From Agaricus subrufescens (taxonomy: Eukaryota; Basidiomycota; Agaricomycetes; Agaricales; Agaricaceae): 64,000 bases of DNA. The stretch's first letter is position 1; each line of letters begins with the position of its first letter. Below are positions 22,601-33,452 of the stretch, piece after piece. The translations under genes were made by a program, and so were the position numbers. The DNA is taken from positions 3,410,001 to 3,474,000 of the forward strand of contig CM057057.1 in assembly GCA_029945375.1 (NCBI GenBank), given 5' to 3'. The notes under the pieces are model-generated. The model did no database searches. It saw only the letters and a list, made by a program, of their open reading frames with translations, and was not told where the DNA came from.

Positions 22601-22797
22601 AAACCTTTCCAATGTTTTGTACATTTGTAAAGAACATGCTATAGCAGTCCAAATAAATTATGTAAAATCATGAAGATATACAGGAAGGTACATCAGCATC
22701 TTGTTTACATGTATGTACAATCCTGTGGCTGTGCTTTGAATTTAAGTTCAGTTTCAAGAGGGTTTAAGATTGAGGACCATTGGAAAGGTTTTGTTGC
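22595..22797. repeat. 20-bp perfect inverted repeat bounding a foreign segment
   Basis: The 20 bases at 22595-22614 are the exact reverse complement of 22778-22797, 163 bp apart. The repeat lies in a roughly 0.3-kb segment with no similarity to RT, where about 35-40 codons between the YMDD box and the thumb should be. Confidence 0.7.
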
Positions 22798-22917
22798 TGC
22801 TGATTTCAAAGACAGAAAAGGCTCATTGCTGGAGCTTGCAATGATGTTTGTCAGCTAAAAATGTTACATAATGATATTCTCATGTTGCTTTCACTATCCT
22901 GTGACATGTCACACCTG

Positions 22918-24099
22918 TTATGTCATTGTTTCTGTTGCTATCATAATGTCATCCATATAGTCGACTACTACTCCTTCATCTATCTTTTCTTTTAATAATT
23001 CATTCATCATCATCTGGAATGTTGCTGGTGAGTTGTATAAACCAAAGTACATCACTAGTGGTTCAAAAAGTCCCCTATTGGTTCTAAATGCTGCTTTCCA
23101 TTCATCTCCTTCTTTCATTCTCACATTATTGTATCCCCATCTTATATCTAGTTTGGTGAATATCTTCTTCCCACTTAGTTTGTCAATCAGTTCTTGTATC
23201 AGTGGGAGTGGATATTTATTTTTTATCATCACTTCATTTAGTTTTCTATAATCCTGTACTGGTCGTAGGCTTCCATCTTTCTTTTTCACAAAGAAGAATG
23301 GTGATGCACACAGTGATTTTGATGGTCTGATTCTGCCCAATTCAAGATGTTCTCGTAAAAATCTATCCAATTCTGTCTGTTCTGTGTGACTCAGTGGATA
23401 TATTTTATAGTCTTTTAATGTTGCTCCTGGTACAAGTTCAATTGCATGGTCCCAGGGCTGATGCAGTGGCAATTGGTTGAATGATTCCTTTCCAAAAACT
23501 GACTCCTTGAATGAGTGATACTCTTCTGGTACTCGTTCTTCAAATATCACTTCTTTTTCCTTTTTGCACTCTGCCTCTGCCAGTTTTGATGAAATAGTCT
23601 GAAATGCCCTTTGGTCGATTTCAGTTATCCATTGGTTTGCATTTATTAGTAGGATTTTCTCTCCTTCCACAAATGCCTGCCTTTGTTCAACTATGTCTTC
23701 AGGTTCTTCTCCAAAATAGAACTTTTTACATTCTTCCTCACATCAGTCAAGTTTTATTCTCATTTTTGTCCAATCTATTGTTGGGTTGTGTTTGACCAAC
23801 CAGTCATAACCCAGGAATAGATCAGCCTTCCCTAAGTCTGTTACTGCCACTTGGATTATTTCCTTATGATCATCAATCATCATGCATACTTCTACATAAT
23901 CTGTGATCTGTCCCATTTTGTTCAGGGTCCCATCCACATTGAAGCAATTGATTGGTTGTGGGTACTTTACTGTGTTAATGCCTGTTTCTTCAATAAACCT
24001 TTTTCCTATGCATGAACTTGTACATCCTGTATCTATCAATGCCTGTACATAATATGCTTTTTCAGTATCAACTGTCTTAATTACTACTGATACATTCAT
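22918..24099 (-). pseudogene. Protease and RT fingers/palm of the gypsy element
   Basis: The protease has ALIDTGCTSSCIG. In the same frame, a TGA stop at 23743-23745 interrupts the run into RT, which continues with KLDIRWGYNNVRMKEGDEW, RTNRGLFEPLVMYFGL and the catalytic VDYMDDIMIA. A TGA in place of CGA (Arg) would be a single CpG transition. The frame ends at a TAA at the border of the foreign insert. Confidence 0.88.
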
Positions 24100-24247
24100 T
24101 TGTCTTGAGCCATTTTTTCTAATTAAGAGTCCATTTTTTTTACAAAGTTTAATGATTGGGCGCCCATAATCACAGCAGTTTCATGTATATTTACCAAACT
24201 GTTTATATCTACTGTGGAATTGATAATACTAGCCGGTAAGTTGGCGC

Positions 24248-25450
24248 TTACTCCCAGCTTTTCTGAAAACCCAAGATCTGGCTATGATAATAACTACCTA
24301 ATTCAGAATCAGTCATACTACTAATGTCTATATCATCCTTCTTTTTTGTATCTACTTTCCTAGTGAAGTATTCTCTTTGTTTTCTTGGTTCTTTACAATC
24401 ACAGCTAATGTGACCCTTTTGGTTACAATTGAAACAGATTCCTTCATGTTTCATTCTATTGAACTCCTCCTGTTTTACCTTTTGTTCCACAGTAGGTTCT
24501 TCCTTTTTTGTGTTGTACATTCCACTGGCTGAGTCCATTGCTGGTGAAGGGGTTGCCATGCCTTGTTTTGGTCTAACTTGGAATGTCTTCCTTTCCCTGG
24601 TTCCATACATTTGGTCTGTGAATCTCTTAGATCTTTCAAAATCAACTGCCTTCATGTACCAGGTTTCAAGTAAGTCTGTGTCTTTTAACCCTCCTATCTC
24701 CATCAATTTTCTGCCAAGTGCTGGGTGAAGTCCTGTTCGGAATAGTCCAACCAATGCCACTTCATTATATTTAGTGAGATGTCACCATGCATTGAACTCA
24801 ATCCAGTATTCTTCAATCATTTTGTCTCCTTGCCTTATGTTCTGCAGTCTCTTGATTGCATTTGCTTGTGTTTCTTTTGTGACAAAGAAATGTTCCATGA
24901 TTGTAATCATCTCCTCCCAATTTGCAAATGGTAGTTTGTGAATAAAGTTTGCTGCAATGTATGTCGTAGTGATGGCATCTTCTGTGACATTTTCCAGATG
25001 TGCATTATATTCAATTTGGAAGTCCACCATAGATATGATGGCATCATCTGCCCATTTCTGAGCCCGATTGTCTTTTCCCTTTTTGATTTTGCTCAAGGCA
25101 ACTCTGATTCTGGTAAATCTATTCCTGATTTTGTTATCCAGAAAGTACATGGTCATTCTTCGACACCATGCACTAACCTGGTCTGGGTCTCCTTCAAAAT
25201 CTTCAGGAGCTTGTGTAAGCATCCTTTCCTTGGGCCTTGGTTCTATTTCCCTTTTCATTGCCATGACAAATCCACTGATTGCATTTGCAACATTTTGTCT
25301 TTGTTCATCAGTGAAGTTGCTCCAACAATTGAATGCTGCAGTGCTAAAAACTCCAAGGAGAGCCATGATGAACATGAGAATAATATTTGTGGGAATCATT
25401 TTGATGAGTGAGGAAGGTGTTGTCCTGTCACTCAGTTTCATTTCCTTCAA
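24248..25450 (-). pseudogene. Gag of the gypsy element
   Basis: Retrotransposon gag domain with EDFEGDPDQVSAWCRRMTM and QGDKMIEEYWIEF. It is interrupted by an in-frame TGA at 24782-24784 and then continues to a CCHC zinc knuckle, CFNCNQKGHISCDC (C-X2-C-X4-H-X4-C). The stop again fits CGA to TGA. Confidence 0.85.
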
Positions 25451-25976
25451 AATCTGTTCGGATCAAACCTTTCTGACACAGATATGTAGACTACTAAAAT
25501 TTTGGGAATTTGGATAAAAGAAACTCCTACAGTTTTCGGAGTGTGAAGGGATCAACTACTGCCCTAAGATAATGTTTTCTATGAAATAGCCACAACAGGG
25601 TAGACCTATACTAGCAAAACCTCCTTAAGGGGTGGGTTTTCATTCCTGGCTTGTACCACTGTGACAATGCATGTGCAGCCCGGGAGACTATGAAGTTACA
25701 AAGTTCTACTACAGGGGATATAACAAGCACCACTCAATCTGGAAGTTTTTGATTTCTGTAATAGTCTGAGTCAAACTACTATGGTCACCGTCTCACATTT
25801 TTACTGTGAGCTAGAATGACCCAAAATCACATAACAGTGACTACAGTATGCTGCTTAACCCTATGGACCAGGTTTGATTGGCAGTTGTGATGATGTGCAG
25901 GGAGTAGAGTATGATGAGAGAGTAAGAGGAAATATGTGGAGGGTTGAGGGAAGAGGTTTGGGAAACTTTGAGCTTA
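25451..25976 (-). other. 5' untranslated leader of the gypsy element
   Basis: 526 bp between gag and the 5' LTR without an open frame. The bases next to the LTR do not resemble the complement of a tRNA end, so the primer is unknown; self-priming, as in Tf1-like elements, is possible. Confidence 0.5.
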
Positions 25977-26213
25977 TGTTAGGATTGTCACGTGATTCTG
26001 TGTTAGAATCTATGCAATGTATTAACCAGCTCAAAGTTAGCCTTACAAGTATTCTACTCAAGTTCTTATATACTAAATCATGGCTGTGCAATACTATGGG
26101 ATGCTACAGAGTGCTATGGAACACATACCATGGAATGCTATACATGTGTTTCTAAGTATAAAATAAAGTCATAGCTGTGCAGTACTGCTTAGAGAAAATA
26201 ATATATTGTTACA
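25977..26213 (-). repeat. 5' LTR of the gypsy element
   Basis: 237 bp. Twelve of about thirteen differences from the other LTR lie at CpG-derived positions. Confidence 0.9.
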
Positions 26214-28436
26214 CCAAAGTGGAGTCTGTCTCGATTGAGACTGACATACCTTGCACACTCTAGGCCCAATGGCTGCAAGGAAGTTTGTCTTTGTTATGAT
26301 GCTTAAGTGGATGCCAAATTGCTGGGTTATTATATATTTGCATTTTCCTTGAGTTCCCTGGCTTCTTGATTCTTCTCATCAATGTGCATAAACAAAAACA
26401 CAAGACACAAATTTCAATTACAGAATGAGCAAGCCATATTCGATCGAGATACTTTGTACATGATACAATGCATAATTAATGGAACAACCTTTCAAGACAG
26501 CAGCTCCAAAGTACAGGGCTGACAGTGTCAAGGGAGACAAAGACACTTAGGAAGAATTCTTGAAGTCCTCCCTGGCAGCCTCAAGGGCGGCTTCAACCTC
26601 CTCTGCACTCGCATCCTTCTTGACCCAGATGGCCACCATGATGGCATTGGTGCTGTTCTTGTCCCTCCAAGTTTTAATCGACAGCGGGATCTTGCCTTTG
26701 TTGGGCTGCATTTTAAATGTGTGGAAGTCTGTGCCCTCCTTGCTGACGACGGTGTCATAATCAAACTGGATCCCAATTTAGGGTTGGGGAAGAAACCTCA
26801 GCCAATGTTTCTTCCTGGTAAGTTACCATGCTTCCTAATCGGGACAGGTAACTTACTGGTATACTTGTAATTTACACCACACATGACCAAGCATGTGATA
26901 AATTTATTCATACCTTGTCTACCTACAAATGCCTGTAAGCGCTTTTAGAAGTCAAATTTCAGCAAGAAATCATTATTGTTGCCTTTGGGTATCTGCTCTG
27001 CACCATCAAAGAAGAGGACCTGTACCTGGCTACTTATTTGAGAAGGTTCCTCAAGTGAAAATGTGCCCATGATGTGAGTTGACTCAAAGGCCACTGGTGA
27101 CCCTTCAATCTTAGTGGTCCTTGAGGGGTTCAGGTCTTGTGGTAAGACTGGGTGCTTTGATGATTTTGTCAGACATCTATAGGTCAACATTAGTTCAAGG
27201 CTCACAACAAGAACAAGATGGGAATAAGATGGATGCCAAGGGATAAGGGCATACATTTATGAATGATGCAGAATGATAATAAATTCAAAGCATTAGTCAG
27301 GACTGAGTTGCAGTCATGTAGAAAAGGTGCAGAACATGCACTGAGATAGAGTGAATTTCTGTCAAGGACAGATGATATCTACACCCCCTCCAAGGGGAAG
27401 CTTTTATACCTCTCTGGATGAGTCTTATCTTTGCCATGGTAGAGTTGAACCTCCAACTAGATACCACCCACAATCCCGGCATCATCACCTTTCAAGATAG
27501 GAAGCATATTGCAAAAATAACCAGCTAAGAAGTGGGCAGGAAGGCTTGCCCCACCAACTTCTTTGCTTCCCTGGTTCAATTCAATGGTCAGATACCTCAA
27601 TCGCAGGATCCGAGATGAATTTCAGCTGGGGCTACCAGAAATATGAGGAGCCTGCTGCAGGCTTTTTTCCTGCATTGAGCCTGTGTCAGCTTCTTTTTCC
27701 ACATCTAGTCCACGTCTAGTCTGCATCAAGTAGAATAACCCACATGATTATAATAACATAAACCTTATAATATTTAAAAAGCATCCTTCCCTCCTTATAG
27801 AATTGTTTTTATTGTGCTCTATCTTGCTAGTAAGGGCCTCAATCTTCCTATTTGTTGCCCAAATATGGTGGCCTTACTTGTCTAATCTATACACTCCCAT
27901 GTCAAGTCCTTGTGAGCCCATATCTGATCCTCTGATCCCTCCTTGTATCCTCATTGGTCCACATCATACACTCATGATCCCATGTTATGTTTTCATCAAT
28001 CCTCATTAATTAATTATATCTATTGAATATTTGAGTGGCCTTCCACCCTTGTTGTCTTCTAGTATAGTAAATCAACCCTTCCCCCACTCCCTGCCTATGT
28101 TAGACGCTCCTCTAGCTCATAATTTAACCATTTGCACGCCCTCGTGTTTGTCCGTATTTGTCCACGTGTTAGTCTGCATGTAGGCCTTGTCCGCACGCGG
28201 GCTCCTCATATTTGCTGTAGCCCATTTCAGCTGTCAATCTTCTGTGGCGTGCTGTCTGCTAGCTCTCATATGGCCCACATGCACATGCCTCCTTTCCTTG
28301 GTCACACATGGCTTGGTCTATGTGTGGAAGACAAGGGAGCACAATGGGCAAGTCATCGTCCAATCTCAAGGAGCATTCCCAGGTGGATGGAGTTCAATGT
28401 GGAGATGAATCGAGACGACGGCTGAGTCTGATGAGA
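26214..28436. other. CpG-poor gene-free stretch between the gypsy element and the isochorismatase gene
   Basis: AT-rich and CpG-poor up to about 28080, after which CpG frequency becomes normal. Apart from the short coding-like piece at 26547-26770 and weaker pieces near 26945-27180 on the same strand, I find nothing I can name. It may be old transposon-derived sequence. Confidence 0.4.
26547..26772 (-). pseudogene. Unrecognised coding-like fragment
   Basis: On the minus strand a frame of about 74 codons reads IQFDYDTVVSKEGTDFHTF and ends VEAALEAAREDFKNSS before a TAA. It has GC-rich third positions unlike the AT-rich surroundings. A second piece in similar style (IMGTFSLEEPSQISSQVQ and GNNNDFLLKFDF) lies at 26945-27080 but does not join to it cleanly. 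I do not recognise the family. It could be the 3' end of a broken gene. Confidence 0.35.
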
Positions 28437-29896
28437 ACTTCCATAGCAACATCATGTGTTTCCTCTTTCCTTATGTATTTCTACCGTAGCTCTTGTGTGT
28501 GTGTGTGTGTGTGTCAGAAGGTTTGAGTAGGAGCGTCCATGTGTGGTTGACGGAATGAAAAGGAGTGACGTCTCTCCTTTTGTGTAATTACATAGAATTC
28601 ATTCTGAAATTAGAAGCATATAACACGCTGGTCGAGATGAATTTCTTCGGGAACAATAATCTGTCACTATTCCTTTTGGTGAACTGTATACATGGTATCG
28701 CGTTAGAAACAGTCGCCTAAGTGGACGAGATTATCTTCTTCGTATCAGTGAGAAATCCGTAGGCCTATACAATTCAATTGCGTCAGCGAATCGATATCCC
28801 ATCATTAATCAAAACTTATCTAGAAAAAAAAATAAAAAAAACCGCAGCGCGGTATGTACACCAAAAGAATCGAGTGTATAGAAAAATCAAAAAGTACGAA
28901 TTTTACTCACATTCGCAGCATTGTGTGTAACATTCTCGTATCCACCGGGTGAAGGTGTTGCCGTCGCATCTCGTAAGAGAATACAATCGTAACCTCGGTA
29001 ATAAGCATCGACCATTGTCCCCGATACGCACTACAAACTGTCAATTAGTACTTGATAATCATCACCATCGACTACAACAAAAAGATTCTTTTTTTGTTCG
29101 TGAAAAGAGAAAAAAAAGAACTAAAACTCAATAGGTCGCTTGTAAGAAGGGGTTTTGATCAGTCATCCAAGGTGACTGTTCTATAAGACGGAAATGAAAT
29201 TTGCGGCCACGTTGGGCCGTTAGGTTTCATGAAGAATGTGAGAGAGATAAAAATAAAGTGAAAGAATAGTAGTGCCAACGAACCTGATCAGTATTGACAC
29301 CAGTGAAGAACAACGTCCTGATTCCATTCTCCTTCAAATACAAATCCAGAGCTGATTGATATCCCCACAATCCACTCATCCTAAGAGACATGGGCGTGTA
29401 AGCGATAAGAATAAGAAAATGACCGCAGAGGTAATTTTACCTGTTCTTGTAAATCCAGACGTCGGTGCCTCTGGCTTTACCTTTCTCGTACTCGGCTTGT
29501 AATGGCCCGTAAAGGTCAGAATTGATTGCATCGCGCATTAACATCCTCCCAAAATTGCCGGGCAGTTCTGCGCCAAGTCCGCCTCGACCATGCTTTTGGA
29601 ATGAACGTACAAGAGCAGGTGGGAGTGTTCTCAACTCAAACTCGGTCAAGCCCCAATTTCTGTGTAACGATCTGTTAGAATTCCTTTTCATCTGAGATAG
29701 GGATACTTACACCCAAAGGATTTTCATACCTCGATCACGCATTTTGGGTATAACATCCATCAGAGGCTGGACGCATGCCAACCCTTTCGGGTGGTTTCTT
29801 ATATCGGGATGTAAGAAGAAACTGTGTTTAAACAACGAGAGTAGCCAAGAGTCAACTTTCCGCCTCACATATCAGTACATCAAGTGGCACATACTT
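28437..29896. repeat. Segmental duplication copy 2 (uninterrupted; matches 4627-5995 and 11301-11415)
   Basis: Same segment as copy 1 without the copia element. It includes the 3' flank with a longer GT run and exons 2-6 of the isochorismatase-family gene. Homology ends at the exon 1 border. Confidence 0.9.
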
Positions 29897-30256
29897 TTGC
29901 ATATCGACAACAATCAACGCAGATTTCTCATTGTTCACCCTAATCCTCCTCCCCGGCTCTCCCTCAACCTCAATCTCAGTTTGAGTCTTCGCGTCCAAAG
30001 GGGGAGGAGGAGATCCTCCAACGACTGCAGTCATTGTATGCCCATTCGCACCATTCTGTTGTTGCGATTCCGAATGTGACCAGTGAGTTCTCGTAAGATC
30101 AATCAACCCATCAGGATATTCAACCCAAAATCCAGCACCGCCCTCAACGTCAAGCGTGCCCCCGTACACTTTTGTAGTCTCCACGTAGGGTCTGGATGAC
30201 ATTCCTAAAATCGGGGTATCGTGGATTGGTATCGGTTCCAAGTCTGGTATAGGCAT
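28717..30256 (-). CDS. Isochorismatase-family cysteine hydrolase, intact copy
   Basis: Six exons: 29895-30256, 29711-29821, 29441-29659, 29284-29380, 28911-29030 and 28717-28764. They sum to 957 nt, 318 residues plus stop. The start is the ATG giving MPIPDLEPIPIHDTP. A variable N-terminal part of about 110 residues precedes the alpha/beta core. Visible core motifs are SALIVVDMQNFFLHPDI (catalytic Asp region), GMKILWVNWGLTEFELR, and GVNTDQCVSGTMVDAYYRG, where the Cys is the nucleophile, then LLRDATATPSPGGYENV. The family hydrolyses vinyl ethers, amides or related bonds; the substrate here is unknown. Intron 4 (29031-29283) is unusually long for this window. A truncated duplicate lies at 4904-11415. 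Confidence 0.88.
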
Positions 30257-31250
30257 ACAGCGGAACAAAGATAGACGAGAAAAACGACAAGAACGTTTTT
30301 TTTTGCCCTTTTGACTTTAAAAGGAGGCCTCTGGGAAAGCACTTTACTCACCCGTTGGATAAGGCTATCTCGGCAAGATGATCTAGCTGAGAAAGAGAGG
30401 GGCGTAAGGGAGCTGATAAGCAATTTAGGCGTGGGTAGCACCTATGATAAGTAAGATATAAGTAGTCTGAGAGCAAATCGTTGCAGTTCCAAAATTGTCT
30501 GCGTCGAGAGTGCGTTGAAGAGCATACATATACGGCCTAGAAAGCCATTCAAGGCGTGACTATAACTGGTGTTGAAAAGGGAAATCCCCAGATTGTGAGA
30601 GGTAACTGACCAATATTGATCACAGGTACAGCTTTGCAAATTCCCGGACTTGGAGCGGATTGCACATGTGACAGGAGCCGGGCGGAAAGTGAGGTCACTG
30701 GCCGACGGGAACCAGAATGACGATTCTTTGGATACTATCGGAGGGAATCTGCAACCGGGCAAGGTGAGAGATAATACAGAGCGAAAGCTGACGAATACAT
30801 CACTTTATCACGCCAAGTATCAAAGCCTATTATCACTCATCTGCGGTGCTCCATGTGTAAAAGAAAAAAATAGTTCACTTGTCCGAGGAGGAAACGGCAA
30901 CGTGGTAGCACACTAAATCAAACACCTACTAATATATGAGTCCTTATGCTGTACGTGGTAACTATGAGAGAAGGAAAAGTCCATGAAGAGAACATGTGAG
31001 AATAGATGCGAATATGCGGCAATGGTAAAAAGATGAGAGTCCTCGCTGATGGTAAATGAGATAAAAGACGATCCTTTTCAAGCAAATTAAGGATCCCAGC
31101 AAGAAGGTAGAAGACGACCATAACAAGGGACAGGATGGACATAGTTTTTTACTGTACTTTTGAATGATGTCAGGGATCATACAGTTCGTGAACATTTTCA
31201 GGGAATTTAGCCGTGTTCAAGGTAAATTGCGAACCTGTGGTTCGCTACAG
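30257..31250. other. Intergenic region upstream of the isochorismatase gene
   Basis: About 1 kb with no convincing exon. It should contain the promoter of the isochorismatase gene on the left and the 3' UTR of membrane protein B on the right. Confidence 0.5.
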
Positions 31251-33017
31251 TTAGCTTCTTTTCTGTCCCGAGATAAAAGAACGTACACCAAGGACAGGAC
31301 GAGTGTAATCTTCCTCATCCCTGAGGTCCCTCATGGAAGCACTTTCTGCCTCTCTCTGGCGCTGTTGAAGTCCGGGGTCTAATCTATCATCTGTCGTAAA
31401 GGCAGACCGAACTTCTAGCGGCTCCAGGACATCTACAAGAAGCTGAGAAGAGCCAATAGGGGGTGTTCGCGGTAACACGACAGTGGGGGGAACAGCGGTT
31501 GCTACAGGTTCACCTGGGAGCAGGCTGCTGCCAGTGGATTGTCGACGATAAGAGGCCAACAACGGCTCAATGCTTGCGCCGCTCGGTGTTGTTGAATGAG
31601 TCCCCACGATGTGACCATCTGGACCGCTTGCCAAGCTGACGGCAGCACTTGCTCGCTGGCTGCGGTCGTTGTTAAGGTGCGCGTTGGGTGGAGAACTTGT
31701 TCGCGCAATAGAGTACCCATTGGACGCATTTGTAGGGACTGGACCGAGCGGAATATGGCCAAATTCTGCATAGGGATTATAAGGATCTGGGTGGTCTGGG
31801 TCGTCATGGTAGGACCCTCTGGGACCCAAACTAGTGGATGTCAAGCCGGGGCTAGAGCGTTGACGAGACATTTGAAGCGCTAAAGGACTGAAGTGTTGTT
31901 GCTGAGGGTCGTCATCATCCTCGAGTGGTGGCCTGGGCGTGGTAGCGGCATCAGCGGTTTGGTGTTCAATGCGAGATAAACGCCTCCGGCGGCGAATGGC
32001 AAAGATGGTCCAGATTGCTATGGAAGTTGCAGCAAGACCGACGAGAACGAAGACGGCGGCAACCGCGCCGGTGTTACCGAAGAAGCTACATCGAGAATGA
32101 AAAAATTGAACTAGGGCGTCGTCGTGTGTGACTTACCCACTATCTTTAGTACGAGAATCGTTTGGAATGAGGCTGGGGTTTGCAATGACTTGAGTGACTG
32201 TAACGAAACCGCCGTCGGTACCTTGAGTAGTGAAAGTGGAGGTGATGTTGGGTGGAGCGGTGGAGGTAGGAGAGCCACGCTCATTGGTGGTGCTGATGAA
32301 CACGGTTGTTTTGAAGGTAGTACTGTAAAATGAATTAGGACTAGTTCTCGGGTATCAATAGTGGAATACTCGCGTTGGAATGATCTGCGTAGTGGCGGGC
32401 GGAGGGGACGGTGAGGGTGTTGGCGATGGAGAGGGCACAGTGGTAGTGGTGCTGGTGCTGGTGGTAGTTGGGTCGTCGGATGAAGTGGTGGAAGGATCTG
32501 AGGTGGTGGAGGTGGTGGTTGTCGTGGGCGGCGGATCCTCCGACGAGGTGGTGGTAGAGGTGGTGGTTGGAGTGGAGGTAGTGGTAGTGGTAGTGGGCGG
32601 CGGTGTGTCGGAGGTCGTCGTCGTCGTCGTTGTGGGGGGTGGGGTGTCGGAGGTGGTGTCAGAGGTCGTGGTCGTGGTCGTGGTCGGGGGCGGCGTTGTC
32701 GTGGTCGTCGGCGGCGGATCTGAGGTGGAGGTGGTGGTAGTGGATGGGGGCATGTCGGATGTGGGAGAAATCTCGGAAGTAGAGGAGGGGGATGACGCCA
32801 TGACGGAAGTGGACGAGGGGACGTCAGAGGTGGAAGTGGGAGTGTCAGAGGTGGCAGTCTGGGTGTCAGAGGTGGCAGTCTGGGTGTCAGAGGTGGGCGT
32901 GGGGGTGGCAGAGGTGGGCGCGGGGGTGGAGGACGTGGAGGTGGGGGAGTCAGAAGCGGGCGCGGAGGGCGCGGAAGAGGAGGGGGGGAGATCAGAGGAG
33001 GAGGAGGAAGAGGCCAT
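31251..33017 (-). CDS. Ser/Thr-rich single-pass membrane protein B (paralogue of the 2510-4455 gene)
   Basis: The start MASSSSSSDLPP at 33017 opens an ectodomain of about 210 residues made almost only of Thr, Ser and Pro, with a short tandem repeat TSDTQTA near 32840-32900. The next exon (about 32148-32326) ends in DGGFVTVTQVIANP. After an intron (about 32089-32147) comes the membrane segment AVAAVFVLVGLAATSIAIW with the basic border IRRRRRLSR, then a cytosolic tail of about 260 residues rich in Pro and Ser, ending at 31251. No signal peptide is seen. The first splice junction is unresolved: the only good donor (GTATTC near 32365) and the acceptor before TACTACC do not keep frame. Probably an O-glycosylated surface protein or wall sensor; function unknown. 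Confidence 0.7.
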
Positions 33018-33452
33018 GGCGAGAAGTCACCAGCCTCGCCGCGCTCTTCTCTGGCGCAACGCCTTTCCGTTTTTGGGCATCCCAGCTCCTTTTTCGGCGA
33101 CTCTGCCGTGCCCTGCGAGCGGTGGCCCGCCTCTGCACTCGCTCGCCTGGATGGCGAACGGCTTCCTAACGCCGCGCTGCATATATTTATCCCCCGCCGG
33201 TGACGCGGTGACGCCTCGCCGCCTCCCGTGACATCCACGTCCCGCTGTCACGCACGGCCTGGACGCGACTGTCTCCCGGCCGGGGGCGAGGGGGCGAGAC
33301 TGGGGGTGACAGCCAGCACGGACGCTGATTGCCATCGCTGCTTCTGCGCAGCCCCGCAGTCGATCAATTTGGCACATGTAATATATTGAATGTCCACGTT
33401 AGCACTGACTCGCAGCTGTCCACCACTTGCTACCTCCGTATATAACACCAAG
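33018..33452. promoter_or_regulatory. Divergent promoter region
   Basis: 435 bp, GC-rich, between two divergently transcribed genes. A TATATTTAT stretch near 33180 and a TATATAAC near 33441 are possible core elements for either side. Confidence 0.4.

Larger units (their letters stand above)
20071..26213 (-). mobile_element. Ty3/gypsy chromovirus-type LTR retrotransposon, decayed, 6.1 kb
   Basis: LTRs at 20071-20331 and 25977-26213 are flanked by the 5-bp duplication CCAAA (20066-20070 and 26214-26218). The interior on the minus strand has gag, protease, RT, RNase H, integrase and a C-terminal chromodomain in gypsy order. A purine tract (AAGAGGGGGG on the minus strand, about 20335-20345) abuts the 3' LTR. 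The element carries in-frame TGA stops, frameshifts and a foreign segment in RT, so it is dead. It is strikingly CpG-poor: I count 3 CpG in 21001-21660. No tRNA-like primer-binding site is evident next to the 5' LTR. Confidence 0.93.

Noticed and set aside
23743..24784. Recoded TGA (selenocysteine or read-through) in the gypsy gag and protease frames
   Set aside because: Two TGAs occur at likely Arg positions in a CpG-depleted element; CGA to TGA decay explains both.
28132..28425. 97-codon frame on the plus strand
   Set aside because: Cys/His/Pro-rich by composition, without domain, splice or codon-use support.
32380..33231. Long Val/Gly-rich reading frame on the plus strand
   Set aside because: It is the antisense of the Thr-rich repeat of membrane protein B (ACC codons read as GGT/GTG) and has no splice or domain support.
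32111..33238. Long Pro/Arg-rich reading frame on the minus strand
   Set aside because: Another frame of the same Thr/Ser-rich exon; the Thr/Ser frame continues into the conserved stalk block, this one does not.
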